From assembly GCA_002786025.1 (NCBI GenBank), contig NHNW01000015.1, positions 682,001 through 746,000 on the forward strand: a stretch of 64,000 bases of DNA. The letters run 5' to 3'. Positions 42,120 through 52,500 of this stretch are shown piece by piece. A model generated the notes under the pieces. The model saw only the letters and a list, made by a program, of their open reading frames with translations, ran no database searches and was not told where the DNA came from. The stretch comes from Zasmidium citrigriseum (taxonomy: Eukaryota; Ascomycota; Dothideomycetes; Mycosphaerellales; Mycosphaerellaceae). The position numbers and the translations under genes are program-made. Position 1 is the first letter of the stretch. The number at the start of each line of letters is the position of its first letter.

Positions 42120-43748
42120 ATGGCCTCTCTCAAACACCAACCTGCGCCGCCTATACCCAACACCTCCGAATTCCCCGTCGAGCTCATCGGCAAAAAGGTC
42201 CTCCTCGCCACTGAATCGCTCGGCCCTGTCAACGGCGTCAGTAGAACGACGCAGAGTCTCGTCGACTATCTCAGGAACCACGGCGTCCACGTCGCCACAT
42301 GCGCTCCCTACTACAAGGGTCAGCCGCTGAACCACTCCTACGAGCCAAAGCCGGAGCGACAGCCTATTGTTAACAAAGAATGGGTGCGCTCTATTGAAGC
42401 CAAGTCTGCCTCGCTGGGTTCGCGAGCTATCGGCGGTGCCTGGCTGTGGCATTTCGACCGCGAGGAGCAGGCCCAGCAGCAGCCTCTCCTTCAAGCGCAG
42501 AAGCCGCCTCTTTTCAATCGCAAGAGCGATGATGCTAGGCGCAAGATTGAGGTTAATAGGCTCAACCGCATTAATCCGGAGTTTCGACTGCAAGGTTACC
42601 CACTGCCTTACAATCCGGATCTGACGGTTGCCTACCCATTCCGGCTGGGACGAGTCTACGACAAGTCTTTCAAGCCTGATATCATCTATCTGGCCAGTCC
42701 GGCGTCGGTCGGATTTCAATTTCTTGTTCAGCTGCGACAACTGGATCAGCCGCCACCTACTCTGCTCAACTTCCAGACGGATCTGTCCGCGTACGCCAGC
42801 ATTCTGTTCGCACCACCAATCGACCAGTATGCGGTGTGGTTGCTGCAGATCGTGCAGGGCTTCTTGTTCCAAGCGGCGGCTGTGCACACCATCTTCTATC
42901 CATCAGCATATGTGCGCAAGTACATGGTCGATGCTGGTGCGCCAGCAGAAAAGATGATCCAGCTGGGTCGTGGCGTCGACACAGAGCTCTTCCACCCCGG
43001 CCGTCGAGACGAGTCCTACCGCAAGCAAATCGCACCAGACGGCGAGATCATCTTCTGCTGTATCTCTCGCATTGCGCCAGAGAAGGGCTTTGAGTTCCTG
43101 GCAAAGGCTGCTGAGAAGTTGAGCGCCGGCGGTCTTAAATTCAAACTCCTAATCGTCGGCGGCAACAAGAATCCCAATGTTGAGAATGAAGTCCGAGGCT
43201 ACTTCAAGAACGTCAGCGACAAAGTCATTTTCACCGGCATGCTGCGCGGCGTCAACCTCGCCCGTGCCTACGCCGCAGCAGACGTCTTCCTCCACTGCTC
43301 CATCACCGAGACCTTCGGCTTGGTCGTCCTCGAATCCATGGCCTCCGGCGTGCCCGTAATCGCCCGCGACGAAGGCGGCCCCTCAGAAACCGTCAAGCAC
43401 GGGCAATCCGGCTACCTCGTCGCCCCTCACGATCTGGACACTTTCGCCGCCTACGCTCGCCAGCTGGCCACAGATGAGAAGCTTCGACAGGAGATGATAC
43501 TCAACGCCCGTCAACAAGCGCTCGACACCACCTGGGACAAGATCAACAACAAAGTCGCTCTCCAGCTCGCGGCGGCGCTTCGAAGTCATCCGACTAAGAC
43601 GGCGGAGCAGAAGGAGCGTGACGGCTTCTACACCACCTGGGCCAACATGGCGCGGGTGTACCTGGCGGTCGGCATCGTCTGGATTTTCTGGTTTATTGCG
43701 GTGATACCCATGCTTCTTTGCGGTTTTGTCCATGGTCTGTTCAAGTGA
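42120..43748 (+). CDS. GT4-family glycosyltransferase with C-terminal membrane anchor
   Basis: A 542-aa single-exon retaining glycosyltransferase of the GT-B fold. The N-terminal domain starts after residue 25 with KVLLATESLGPVNGVSRTTQ, the sugar-acceptor loop typical of GT4. The donor domain shows IFCCISRIAPEKGFEFLAKA and the family's E-x7-E motif in ITETFGLVVLESMASGVPVI (about residue 400), followed by DEGGPSETVKHGQSGYLV. A single C-terminal hydrophobic segment (VYLAVGIVWIFWFIAVIPML) anchors it to a membrane. Relatives transfer mannose, glucose or sulfoquinovose; the donor and acceptor here are not determined. There are no introns. A long opposite-strand frame over its first 770 bases is a codon-bias shadow. 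Confidence 0.88.
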   Translation: MASLKHQPAPPIPNTSEFPVELIGKKVLLATESLGPVNGVSRTTQSLVDYLRNHGVHVATCAPYYKGQPLNHSYEPKPERQPIVNKEWVRSIEAKSASLGSRAIGGAWLWHFDREEQAQQQPLLQAQKPPLFNRKSDDARRKIEVNRLNRINPEFRLQGYPLPYNPDLTVAYPFRLGRVYDKSFKPDIIYLASPASVGFQFLVQLRQLDQPPPTLLNFQTDLSAYASILFAPPIDQYAVWLLQIVQGFLFQAAAVHTIFYPSAYVRKYMVDAGAPAEKMIQLGRGVDTELFHPGRRDESYRKQIAPDGEIIFCCISRIAPEKGFEFLAKAAEKLSAGGLKFKLLIVGGNKNPNVENEVRGYFKNVSDKVIFTGMLRGVNLARAYAAADVFLHCSITETFGLVVLESMASGVPVIARDEGGPSETVKHGQSGYLVAPHDLDTFAAYARQLATDEKLRQEMILNARQQALDTTWDKINNKVALQLAAALRSHPTKTAEQKERDGFYTTWANMARVYLAVGIVWIFWFIAVIPMLLCGFVHGLFK

Positions 43749-46137
43749 GCAGTGCAGCGGCTACGTTGGAGTCCGACTCGACAGAACGCTTTTTCCAAGC
43801 AGGACTCTGTCCTGCTTTTTCAGATATATGAAGATGACGAAATGGATTGGCTAATGAATTTGGGAGAGCGATGGAGTTGAGGGTTGATGAGATGAACGAA
43901 GGAAGGGTCTGGGAAATTTGGAAATACAGGGCAACGAAGATCGATGAATGAGCTGACCTTCTTCATTTCGAGTGGAGGGAAAAGATGATAGATGTTTACT
44001 GATTCGCATGTGAATCTTGGACTTTCGCCTAGAGCAACAGTCCACCGAGAGCTGATACTCGACACCATCAGCTGATGAACTGGATTTTCAGCCCCAAGCA
44101 ACAATATCCTCACCTGAGCAGCACTTACATGCTGTAGCAGAAGCCCATCATCAGCACATACGCAGTCGTCTTCGCCAAGAGCGCCTGAGGGCTTCGCTAC
44201 CCGTCGTCCATCCTCCCAAGCCCATGGGTGTCAAAATGGTTCTTCAGTGTTGTTTGGTCCAGATTGCTCGTTCCAGCGTGGCGTTATTAGTGACAAGACT
44301 CAGAGAAGTAGAAGCAATTCTACCAAATGCGCCTGAATTCACCAGTCACGTGCATCTCACATCACGTGCTCCGGAGATTTTCTCACCCGTCGGCTCCTTC
44401 CCTTCGCATCCTTCACCTGCACCACCACGACTCAAGCGATGTTTCATCCTCCTCAATTTGCCCAAACTATAGCCGACTCGTGGACGGCATAGTTGATTGA
44501 GTTGGAAAGAAGACTCGAAACGTTCGTTCACCGCCCATCAGATTGAGATGGGATAGCTGGCCATAGGAGGTGGTGTCGGCGCATGTGGCTTCGACGAAGA
44601 TGCCTACAGTGCACGCTTTCCGCGGTGTTTGACGGCTGGCGATGAGTGAACGACGTCGACTTTGATGGGAAACAGGAAAATGGGATGATGGGTTGCGCTG
44701 AGGTTCGGCTGAGGCGTGAAGCGAACACCCCCTGTCACTCTGCCAACTTGGCTGCAGTATGCAAGCTGCGGCAAGCATCGCTTGGACGGGTCTCTCTGCA
44801 GCTTAGGAGAATTTGGCCTTTCTTGGAAGATAACAGTGGGGATCAAGTTCGTTGCTGCATTGCTGACATGGTTGGCAACCTGATGTTGTGCGACGGACAA
44901 CGCATAAAGATGACCATTGGGAGGGATGGTTTGATTTGTGGCTGCTGACAGGACATGATCTTTCTATATTGCGGACTCTTTGGATGAAGGCTTCATCGAA
45001 TTGCTGCTGATCATGAAGGGTGAAGAGCAGGACTGGAGGTTGTTTGCGATGTCCAAGCCTTTCGGTTCTCCAACCTCAAACTCCGAAGATGCCTGCCCTG
45101 ACCTCACCAATCGCGACGACATCCCGGCCTCGCCAGGTTATCACCATGCCTGTTCAGCCCCACTGCTCACGTCTCAGCTTCATGAGTCGCCACGACGACA
45201 CCTGCTGCTGCCCGGCCCTGAATCCATCCTGCTGCACGACTTCCAAAAATTGACATCCGCCTTTTTTCTTTTCTGGTTTGATGAGGGAGTGCAATCTCGC
45301 GAACCGACATCCATCTTGATCCTGTCGTCGAGTTGATTGCTGCGACCCTCGAAAGGAGAGTGATGTTTGTTAAGATCTGGTACGAGGCTTAAGGCTGGCA
45401 AGCAAGCGAGGGTACGGCTGAGATGCATTGAATATTGCTTGCTTGCTGACGCTTTCCACACCACTAACTAATACTGATCATCGATTACTTCTTTCAGACC
45501 GACAACACAACGATGCCCACGTTGTAGCTGGAGTTAAGCCTTGCCTTGGGGAGTGCTTTGCTGCACCGCTTATGCCGCCTTGGCTACGGAACCCTGTCTG
45601 CACTCCCCAAAACAGGAGGACCGCCAACAATGCTGCAGTCCACACAATGGGATCCACTCTCAGGCCCGCAGCTTGTCACCCATCACAATCTGCCGTAACA
45701 CGTCCTTCAGCTGGGCCACTGCACACATCCAAAGTAAGTGCTGGGGTTCTTCTGGATCCTCCCGAATCAGCCTTACCCTTTCGCCGGCATCCCCTGTTCG
45801 CACGACGCAACACAGCGCCGATCGGCCATGGGTGTGGGCCCTCGTGAATGATGGAGAGATGCACTGGCCTTGCGGTTGAGGGATCTCGCACAGAAATCTG
45901 CCGAGCAGGGCGTCATGACGGCCCATAAAGCTGCCGTCGTGCCTTGATTCTTTTCTTTGCTTGTCTCATCCGGCTCCTCTTTTCCCATCTGCTCTTTCCT
46001 CTCTCGCTGCTGTGTGCCTTGATCTGGTCGTTCGTCCTGCCAGGTACGCGTCCGTCCTTCACTCATTCAATGCAGGAACGTGCCTCATACTGACTCTCTC
46101 ATTGTCTAGCTCCCAGTCAATCGTTACCAAAGTCAAC
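43749..46137. other. Long intergenic region
   Basis: About 2.4 kb between two plus-strand genes. I find no frame with a domain, signal peptide or supported splice sites. A TTGCTTGCTTGCTG run lies near 45435. The last 180 bp is a pyrimidine-rich leader (CTCTTTCCTCTCTCGCTG type) of the next gene, and may itself contain a 5' UTR intron. Confidence 0.4.
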
Positions 46138-46716
46138 ATGCGCTCCTCTCTCGCTGTTCTGGCCTGCCTGGCAACCACCACCCTCGCGGGTCCCCCGGGC
46201 TACTACTGCCTCACCGACGCCGACGCCCAACGCGTAGCCAACAACTTCGGGCAATCGATCGAAAACTACTCCGACGCCCTGGCCGACCGCATCTTCTGCG
46301 ACAGCTTCACCGACTACTCCGACAGCGTCAACGAGCTCATCAACAACGGCTGCCCCAACGGCCCTCAACCCCTCGGTAGCGCAACATTCACCTCCCTCGA
46401 AGACTTCAAAGCCGGCCAGGGCGCCCAGCCCTCCATCCCGTTCCAGATCTTGAACGTCTGGCATAACTGCGACACGGTGACCATGCGCTGGAGGAGTTCG
46501 ACGCCTGGGACTGTGCAGCCTGAGGAGCAGGTTACGGGGATTGTGGTTATGGAGACGAGCTATGCTGGGGGTGAGGAGCCTTGGTTGATTGATACGGTTT
46601 ATTCGGAGTTTAACTCGGGGGCTTGGTTGTATGATTTGGGGGTTTTCGTGCCGACGTGCAATGCGACGAGTGCGAAGTTCAGGAGGAACGTGATGTTCCG
46701 GCCGAACATGCTGTAA
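46138..46716 (+). CDS. Secreted NTF2-like protein
   Basis: A 192-aa single-exon extracellular protein. The signal peptide is MRSSLAVLACLATTTLAGPP. The mature part starts GYYCLTDADAQRVANNFGQS, with a helical section around DALADRIFCDSFTDYSDSVN. It then forms the beta sheet of an NTF2 cone (FQILNVWHNCDTVTMRWRSS ... WLIDTVYSEFNSGAWLYDLG). Cysteines at YCL, FCD, GCP and NCD may pair. Ascomycetes often carry secreted NTF2-like families whose function is not known. The start was chosen because it gives the signal peptide directly; the frame is open upstream to 45961. Confidence 0.8.
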   Translation: MRSSLAVLACLATTTLAGPPGYYCLTDADAQRVANNFGQSIENYSDALADRIFCDSFTDYSDSVNELINNGCPNGPQPLGSATFTSLEDFKAGQGAQPSIPFQILNVWHNCDTVTMRWRSSTPGTVQPEEQVTGIVVMETSYAGGEEPWLIDTVYSEFNSGAWLYDLGVFVPTCNATSAKFRRNVMFRPNML

Positions 46717-47015
46717 GGAGGCAGACTGAGGGGTGAGACGGAGTGAAAGGGGGAGGCGGAGGATCTCGTATTTCTCTCATCTCGTCATCATTTCCTGCAA
46801 GAAGCAAAGGGGGATTGTACTGCAAGCATCTGGACTGCGTTCAGGAAAGCGTTGTCGTTTACTTCAGTTCAAAAGAAGCAGTATCTTAATCATTAGTTTT
46901 GAGCTAGAAAGCTCAGCAGCTTTTTGTGAAGCAATATCAGATTGTTGATACAACATACATACATTTGTCGTTCAGCAACGTGGTTCACCTCTTCGACTAA
47001 TGCCATTGCTCCTTA
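46717..47015. other. Convergent 3' region
   Basis: About 300 bp between converging stops. Nothing coding is seen. Confidence 0.4.
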
Positions 47016-48194
47016 TCAATCATATCCCGTCATGCCCAAATCCTCAGGCTGTACCTCCGCCGTCGCCACGCCCAGCGTACTATCCGCCTGCCCAAAATAC
47101 AAAAACCACTTCCCCTTAAACTGCACCAACCCCTCCGCGAACGTAACTCGATCAACCTGTCCCTCCGTCTCATCCGGCGTACTCGGAAAGACCATAGGTC
47201 GTTCAATCCTGGCAACAGGCCCATCCGCCAGAGCAGGCTGATAAGTTCCTCCCGTAACAGGGTTCATAATACTCGTATTAACAGTAGGTCGAAAAGCCCC
47301 CGACGGATCGATGAGCATCTGCCCCACACCATATTGCGCAGCTGGATACCCCGCCCGTCCAGTCGTCGCGCCGTTGTAGACGAGTATCCAGCGTCCGTCG
47401 CGGGTTTTTATGGGTGCGGGACCGGCTTCGATGAGGCGGTTCTCCCAGGGGAAGACTGGACCTGCGAAGTACTGTGCCGCGGGGAGGGTCGTCCAATTCA
47501 ACATATCTGGGGATGTTGCGTGGTAGAGAAATGAATCGCCCCAGTACATGTGGTAGACGCCATTGATTTTCTCGTTTGTGATGGCGGCGGATTTGGAGTG
47601 GTTGAAGCGCGGTTCGGGGATGTCGATGTCGCTGTATGCGACGTCTTGCCAGTTCGGAAATAGGGGAGGGTATTTCGTCCAGTTTAGAAGATCTGTAGAT
47701 GTAGCAATACAAAGTTGCGGACTCGTCAAATTAAACGCCGTATAAGTAAGATAAAACGTCCCATTCACCCTCACAATCCTCGGATCCTCCGTCCCACCAC
47801 CAGCTTCCCACGGTTCAGTCGCAAACAAAACCGGCTCATTATAGCGCGTGAAGGTGTAGCCGTCGGTGGACCAGGCGAGGCCTATGCTGCTGGTTTTGGA
47901 GCTGTTTTGGGCGCGGTAGAGGAGGAAGATTGTGTTGTTGAGGACTATGGCGGTGGGGTTGTAGAGGTAGGCGGATTCCCAGTTGTTGGAGGGGTTGGGG
48001 GTTAGGATTGGGTTAAGGGCGTATTGGTTGAAGGGGAGGATTGGGTAGAGGGGGGCGATGTAGTTTGGGTCGTTTTCGGGTGTGGAGGGGGTGATGGGGA
48101 AGGGGAGGGAGTTTGAGGAGGAGGGGGTTGTGGTGTTTTGGGCGAGGGAGGGGGTGAGGAGGAGGAGGGTTGGTAGGAATGTGTTTTGACGCAT
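47016..48194 (-). CDS. Secreted five-bladed beta-propeller glycoside enzyme, GH130-like
   Basis: A 392-aa single-exon protein. The first 19 residues (MRQNTFLPTLLLLTPSLAQ) are a signal peptide. The propeller starts with LNPILTPNPSNNWESAYLYN and IFLLYRAQNSSKTSSIGLAW, the typical opening of GH130 enzymes, which act on beta-mannosides by phosphorolysis or hydrolysis. GGGTEDPRIVRVNGTFYLTY holds the conserved Glu-Asp-Pro-Arg element. Later blades include NRLIEAGPAPIKTRDGRWIL and TFAEGLVQFKGKWFLYFGQA. Sequons (NTT, NSS, NGT, NLT, NHS, NWT) suggest glycosylation. GH43-like assignment is the alternative. Being secreted, hydrolysis is more likely than phosphorolysis (inference). Confidence 0.8.
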   Translation of the reverse strand: MRQNTFLPTLLLLTPSLAQNTTTPSSSNSLPFPITPSTPENDPNYIAPLYPILPFNQYALNPILTPNPSNNWESAYLYNPTAIVLNNTIFLLYRAQNSSKTSSIGLAWSTDGYTFTRYNEPVLFATEPWEAGGGTEDPRIVRVNGTFYLTYTAFNLTSPQLCIATSTDLLNWTKYPPLFPNWQDVAYSDIDIPEPRFNHSKSAAITNEKINGVYHMYWGDSFLYHATSPDMLNWTTLPAAQYFAGPVFPWENRLIEAGPAPIKTRDGRWILVYNGATTGRAGYPAAQYGVGQMLIDPSGAFRPTVNTSIMNPVTGGTYQPALADGPVARIERPMVFPSTPDETEGQVDRVTFAEGLVQFKGKWFLYFGQADSTLGVATAEVQPEDLGMTGYD

Positions 48195-48882
48195 TTTGCA
48201 TGTGCGAAGGGAGATGGAGATGATGGTATACCAGCAACATCACCTACTTTTATATGTCGTCGTCCTGTGCGACGCCACAGCCGTGTACCCCTCTCTCACC
48301 TGTGCAAGAGGATGACCGGCCAGCCTTGGTCCCGGCTGGGCATTCGCAGCTTCGTGAGAGAGATGATGGAGGCTGCCATAGAAGACGTACTGATGATATT
48401 GAGATTCTTGGATACTCGAAGTGTGAAGCGTGAAGGTGGAGTTGCAGCAGCAAGCGAGATGTTGTTTGTTGTGAGCCGGTCCCGGTCCGAGCAGCTGCCG
48501 AGTAGCCGGTCAATTATCCGAGCTCCCTTCTCCCAAACCTCGACCACAACGCTCTCCTTCCATCTCAACAACACATCCACCCTTCGGATTTCGTTTCACT
48601 GCCACGAGTGCTATCTTGAGGATGGCTGGCACAGAATCTACACACCAGCACATGCCCGCAGAACCGCCGACAATAGAAGTTTCTGATTCCCTATTGACAA
48701 AGCCTATTGAGGACTGCTTTCGGCCAGCGCCCCAAACCACCCATCCAGAACAGCCTGGTCAAAGAACATGATATCGCTTGGCCAGGCGTACAACGACACC
48801 TCACGATAGGTCCATACAGGTCTGCTATGTCTCTCTTCTGCTCACTCTCATACTCTCATGGAGTCGGTACAGCTCCCCGGCC
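48195..48882. other. Divergent promoters; possible 5' exons
   Basis: About 690 bp. An ATG at 48622 opens 49 codons (MAGTESTHQHMPAEPPTIEV onward) ending in TGA at 48769; its frame is the one later used by the membrane ORF at 48883. It could be an upstream ORF or a 5' exon; GTCTGC (48820) to GGTACAG (about 48871) could be an intron. I cannot settle this. Confidence 0.35.
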
Positions 48883-49200
48883 ATGTTCCCTTCCTTGCCG
48901 ATTGAAGACACGGTTTTATTGACCTTCGTCCTTATTGACGGTGCTCTATTGGCGCTCTGCCTATTCACACTCCTCAATACCAGCACGTCTATTCTCAGAG
49001 GCACGCGCTCGCTTTTCAGAGCCGCTCGTAGAACCTCTTCTTGTTCTCTTCTTCTTGCTGCTCTCATCGTCGCAACAATCGCCATCCTCTACGCACGAGA
49101 CCAATATCTGGGCCTGGACGACGAACCACCACCTCTCGAGCTCGAAGTCGATACCATACAACAAGCAGCCATCAACATCAGCGACTTGCTCTCCGCCTGA
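48883..49200 (+). CDS. Small two-helix membrane protein just upstream of STE3
   Basis: A 105-aa frame starting MFPSLPIEDTVLL. Two hydrophobic segments (VLLTFVLIDGALLALCLFTL and SCSLLLAALIVATIAILYAR) flank a basic loop (RGTRSLFRAARR), and the tail is acidic. I do not recognise it. Its stop is only 11 nt before the receptor's ATG at 49212. It may be a long upstream ORF on the receptor mRNA, the first cistron of a bicistronic message, or a separate gene. The frame is open further upstream to 48770, so the start is not certain. Confidence 0.4.
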   Translation: MFPSLPIEDTVLLTFVLIDGALLALCLFTLLNTSTSILRGTRSLFRAARRTSSCSLLLAALIVATIAILYARDQYLGLDDEPPPLELEVDTIQQAAINISDLLSA

Positions 49201-49211
49201 AAGATCACAAC

Positions 49212-50741
49212 ATGGATACTATCGCTGCACCACAGGCTCAAAATGCCGACCTCAGCAAGCCATATCCACAGGCCATCGCCTTCGCATTCTTCAGCCTACT
49301 CACCACGCTACTCATTATCCCGCCGCTCATTCAGCACTTCCGCAACCGCAACATCGGGGCAACTGTCGTGGTGGCCGGCGTCGCCGTCGCCAACTTCTTC
49401 AACTTCCTCAACGCGGTCATCTGGCCAAACGATGACATCGAGAACTGGTTCAACGGCGAGGGCCTTTGCGATATCGAAGTCAAGTTCAACGTCATGCTTC
49501 CGGTCATGTTCCCAGCTGGGCTCTGCTGCATCTTGAGAGCTTTGGCCAAGGTCATGGACACGAACAGTGCTGGATGGATGCGTACGGCCGCTCAGCGAAG
49601 ACGATCATACGCCATCGACATCTTTCTCTGCGTCTTTCTGCCTTCGCTGCAGATGCTCTTCCACTACATCGTCCAGCCGCAGCGCTACCTGGTCTACGGA
49701 ATTTCTGGATGTGTGCCTTCTTCAGACTCATCCTGGCTGGCACTGGTTCTGCTGCTAGTCCCACCGGTGATCTGGGTGTTGGTCGATGCGTTCTACGCGA
49801 GTAAGTCTTCACCTCCGAATGCCTTCTCGATCATCAGCTAATGCCACACAGTCCTCATCGTCGTCCGACTTCTCAAGTACCGCCTCACCTTCAACACCCT
49901 TCTCGCCAACAGCAACACCAACAAATCACGCTTCCTCCGCCTTTACCTGATCTGCTGCATCTGCATTCTGGGTCAGGTCCCAGTCGAGATCTACATCTTC
50001 CTGCGCAACCGCTACAACAACCTCCTACCCTACAGCTGGCACCGAACCCACCACCCAACCGAATTCTCCTGGAACTCCTCCATCCTCGCCAAGAGCGACG
50101 GCGCCATCCTCTATGACCGTATCATCTGGCTAGTCGGCGGTATCATCATTTTCTGCTTTTTCGGCTTCGGCAGAGATGCCTTCAAGATGTACCGCGAAGC
50201 ACTGCTTGCCATTGGCATGGGCCGCATCTTCCCCTCGCTTAAAGAAGAGCGTCAGTCGTCGCAGCATCGAGCTTCGATCACTGGTACCATCAGCTCCATC
50301 AGCAGCAAAGCAAGACTTTACTTCAAGCGCAAAGAATCCAATGCGACTTTTACCAACTCAATGACATCGACCAGCGACTCCGACTCACCCAAGAAGATGA
50401 CCTTCCTCGAAAGCATCCGCGAAGGTCAGCGAGAAGACCGCCGACTAAGAGCAATCGCCCAGCAGGAGCCGAAGAAGTCAGGGCCCTTCTCCCGCATCAC
50501 ATCCCTCTTCAGCAAGAAGAAACAACCCTCATCGGAACACGAAGACCCTTTCCTTCTTGCCAACGTCACCGGCAACAACACTTTCCTCTCCAGCGTCTCG
50601 GCAGATCCTATTTCGCCGATGACGAAAGAACACATCCGCTCCAAGAGCACAAGCGGGCACGACGTGCTGGTCATGAAGGAAGTCCGACAGGCGAGCGAGA
50701 CGGCGGAGACTTTGCCTTCGAAGATGTACGAGGGGGTCTGA
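49212..50741 (+). CDS. STE3: STE3-type (a-factor-like) pheromone receptor GPCR
   Basis: A seven-helix G-protein-coupled receptor for lipid-modified mating peptide. Exons 49212..49800 and 49852..50741 (51-nt intron), 492 aa. Helix 1 is AIAFAFFSLLTTLLIIPPLI. The second helix region contains NFFNFLNAVIWPNDDIENWF, the family's hallmark N-x-hydrophobic-W pattern. LPVMFPAGLCCILRALAKVM is helix 3 with its Arg/Lys edge. The splice falls in the helix 5 region (WVLVDAFYA joined to ILIVVRLLKYRLTFN). The cytoplasmic tail (about 300-492) is Ser-rich and hydrophilic, as in fungal STE3/Pre1 proteins. Expression is usually tied to mating type or to conidial homing. Confidence 0.92.
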
Positions 50742-51151
50742 AGCAAGCGAGCAAACAGAACACAGCAGATGGGGCGTAAAGTTTGAGGTTTTGTGTAATG
50801 AGAGTCAGAGCGAGCACAGCGGTTTTGTACATTCGAGCGGGAAGCAGTATTGAGACAGCAAACTTCTTTAAACTTATTTATCCGTCTTCGTGTCTTGTTG
50901 TCCCATCCCGACCTTCGACTGCACAACCTCTCCTGGTAAGGGCCCCGACCTCGGATTGCCAACCCCGCTTGACTTCACCAGTTCCTATCACCTATCACTG
51001 CAAGTTCGGGTCCTCTTTATCCTTCCTTCCGGCTCTTTTCCACGGATCCGGTTTTGTCAGCATATCAACAATCGAAGAGCCATTGACCATCTTCCGAATC
51101 CGCTATCAACCATCATCGATTAATCCGCTCTAACAGCTGTGCTTGTCCAAG
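50742..51151. other. Intergenic, hydrolase promoter
   Basis: 410 bp between same-strand genes, with the receptor's terminator region and the next promoter. Pyrimidine-rich runs precede 51152. Nothing else is seen. Confidence 0.4.
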
Positions 51152-52445
51152 ATGCCACTAAAATCAGACCTCCAGCTTGATGTCGCCAAGTTCGATGAGA
51201 AGAACATCTCTGAGCAGACGAAGGAGTTCAATGAGGGGTTGATGAAGACAATGGAGAGTGGGCCGAAGTGGTATGAGGTGTGATCAACAAAACCTCGTCA
51301 CAATGTTGCTTCTAAGATGCTAAATGAGAATTGGAATAGGTCGGAGCAGAGAAGTATCGTCAGATGCGATGGAATGGAGAGACGCCGTGAGAATTCCACA
51401 TACGCCATGTCAGATAGAATGCTCTGACAATGCCCTCAAAACAGCATTCCCAAACCCACCGTCCTCGACTCCGGCAAAAACTCCACCCTCCCCTCCCGCG
51501 ACCCCAACCGCTCAATCCCCATCCGCATCTTCGAGCCCGAGAACGGTACCATCCCTCCACCCCTCCCTCCCCACTCAGCTAACCACTCCTCTTGACAGGC
51601 CCCTCAAAAGGAATCTTCTACCACATCCACGGCGGCGGCTGGGTCCTCCAATCCGAAGCCTACCAAGACCTCCAACTATCCCACTACTCCACGCACACCT
51701 CCACAACCGTAATCTCCGTCGGCTACCGCCTAGCCCCCGAGCATCCCTACCCGGCCGGAAACGAAGACTGCTTCGATGTCGGCGAGTACCTCATAGACCA
51801 CTCCGAACGAGACTTCGGGGTGCCGCTCTTATTCATGGGCGGTGATTCGGCGGGGGGTCATCTGAGTGCCGTGACGGCGTTTCATTTGTTAAAGAGCAGG
51901 CCGGGGTTTGGGTTTAAGGGTTTGGTGTTGAATTATGGGTGTTTTGATCTGAGTGGGTTTTTGCCGCAGGTTTGGCATTTTGATTTGCCGCTTGTGTTGA
52001 CGGTTGATATTATGAAGAAGTTTATAGGTCTTCCGCCTTTTCTTGTTGGATGGGTTTGCTGACATTCGCAGGTACGTTGAGGCGTATTGTCCGAATACGA
52101 CGCAGGAGCAGCGACGGGATCCGATGATCAGTCCGTTGTTTATGGATTTGAATAAGTTGAAGGTATGTTTTGCATGTCGTTCGTACGTACTTGCTATTTG
52201 ATCCTGATGGCTGACTTTTCTGCGTTCAGCTCCCTCCTGCTCTCTTCGTCTGCGGCACGCTCGACCCATTGCTCGACGACTCGGTGATGATGGCCGCGAA
52301 ATGGCAGATGAGCGGCGCTGAGAGCATCCTGAAAATATACACAGGCGCGCCGCATGGTTTCTCGTTCTTCCCGATCGGTGGGACTGAGACCACAGAGGAG
52401 GGTTTGAAGGATATTTGCACCTTCCTGAACGACAAAATGTCGTAG
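51152..52445 (+). CDS. HSL-type alpha/beta hydrolase (arylacetamide-deacetylase-like)
   Basis: Six exons: 51152..51277, 51340..51386, 51445..51545, 51599..52019, 52072..52162 and 52230..52445, giving 333 aa. Motifs run in order: IFYHIHGGGWVLQSEAYQDL (oxyanion hole), VGYRLAPEHPYPAGNEDCFD, LLFMGGDSAGGHLSAVTAFH (nucleophile GDSAG), FVCGTLDPLLDDS (acid) and YTGAPHGFSFFP (His). This is the full catalytic set of the HSL/AADAC branch. The fourth intron must use the GTTTAT donor at 52020, which gives IMKK joined to YVEAYCPN; the nearby GTCTTC would break the frame. No signal peptide, so likely cytosolic. Esters of small acids or lipids are plausible substrates. Confidence 0.88.
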
Positions 52446-52500
52446 AGGCAAGGCCGGTGCACTTGAAATTTGGTAGATATTGATAACCACCGATTCAAGC

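Noticed and set aside
42099..42887. A 262-codon minus-strand frame
   Set aside because: It mirrors the first part of the GT4 gene, whose codon bias leaves the opposite strand open. It has no domain.
52011..52075. Apparent frameshift in the HSL hydrolase
   Set aside because: Using the GTTTAT donor at 52020 keeps the frame and gives the expected KKYVEAYCPN, so no lesion is needed.
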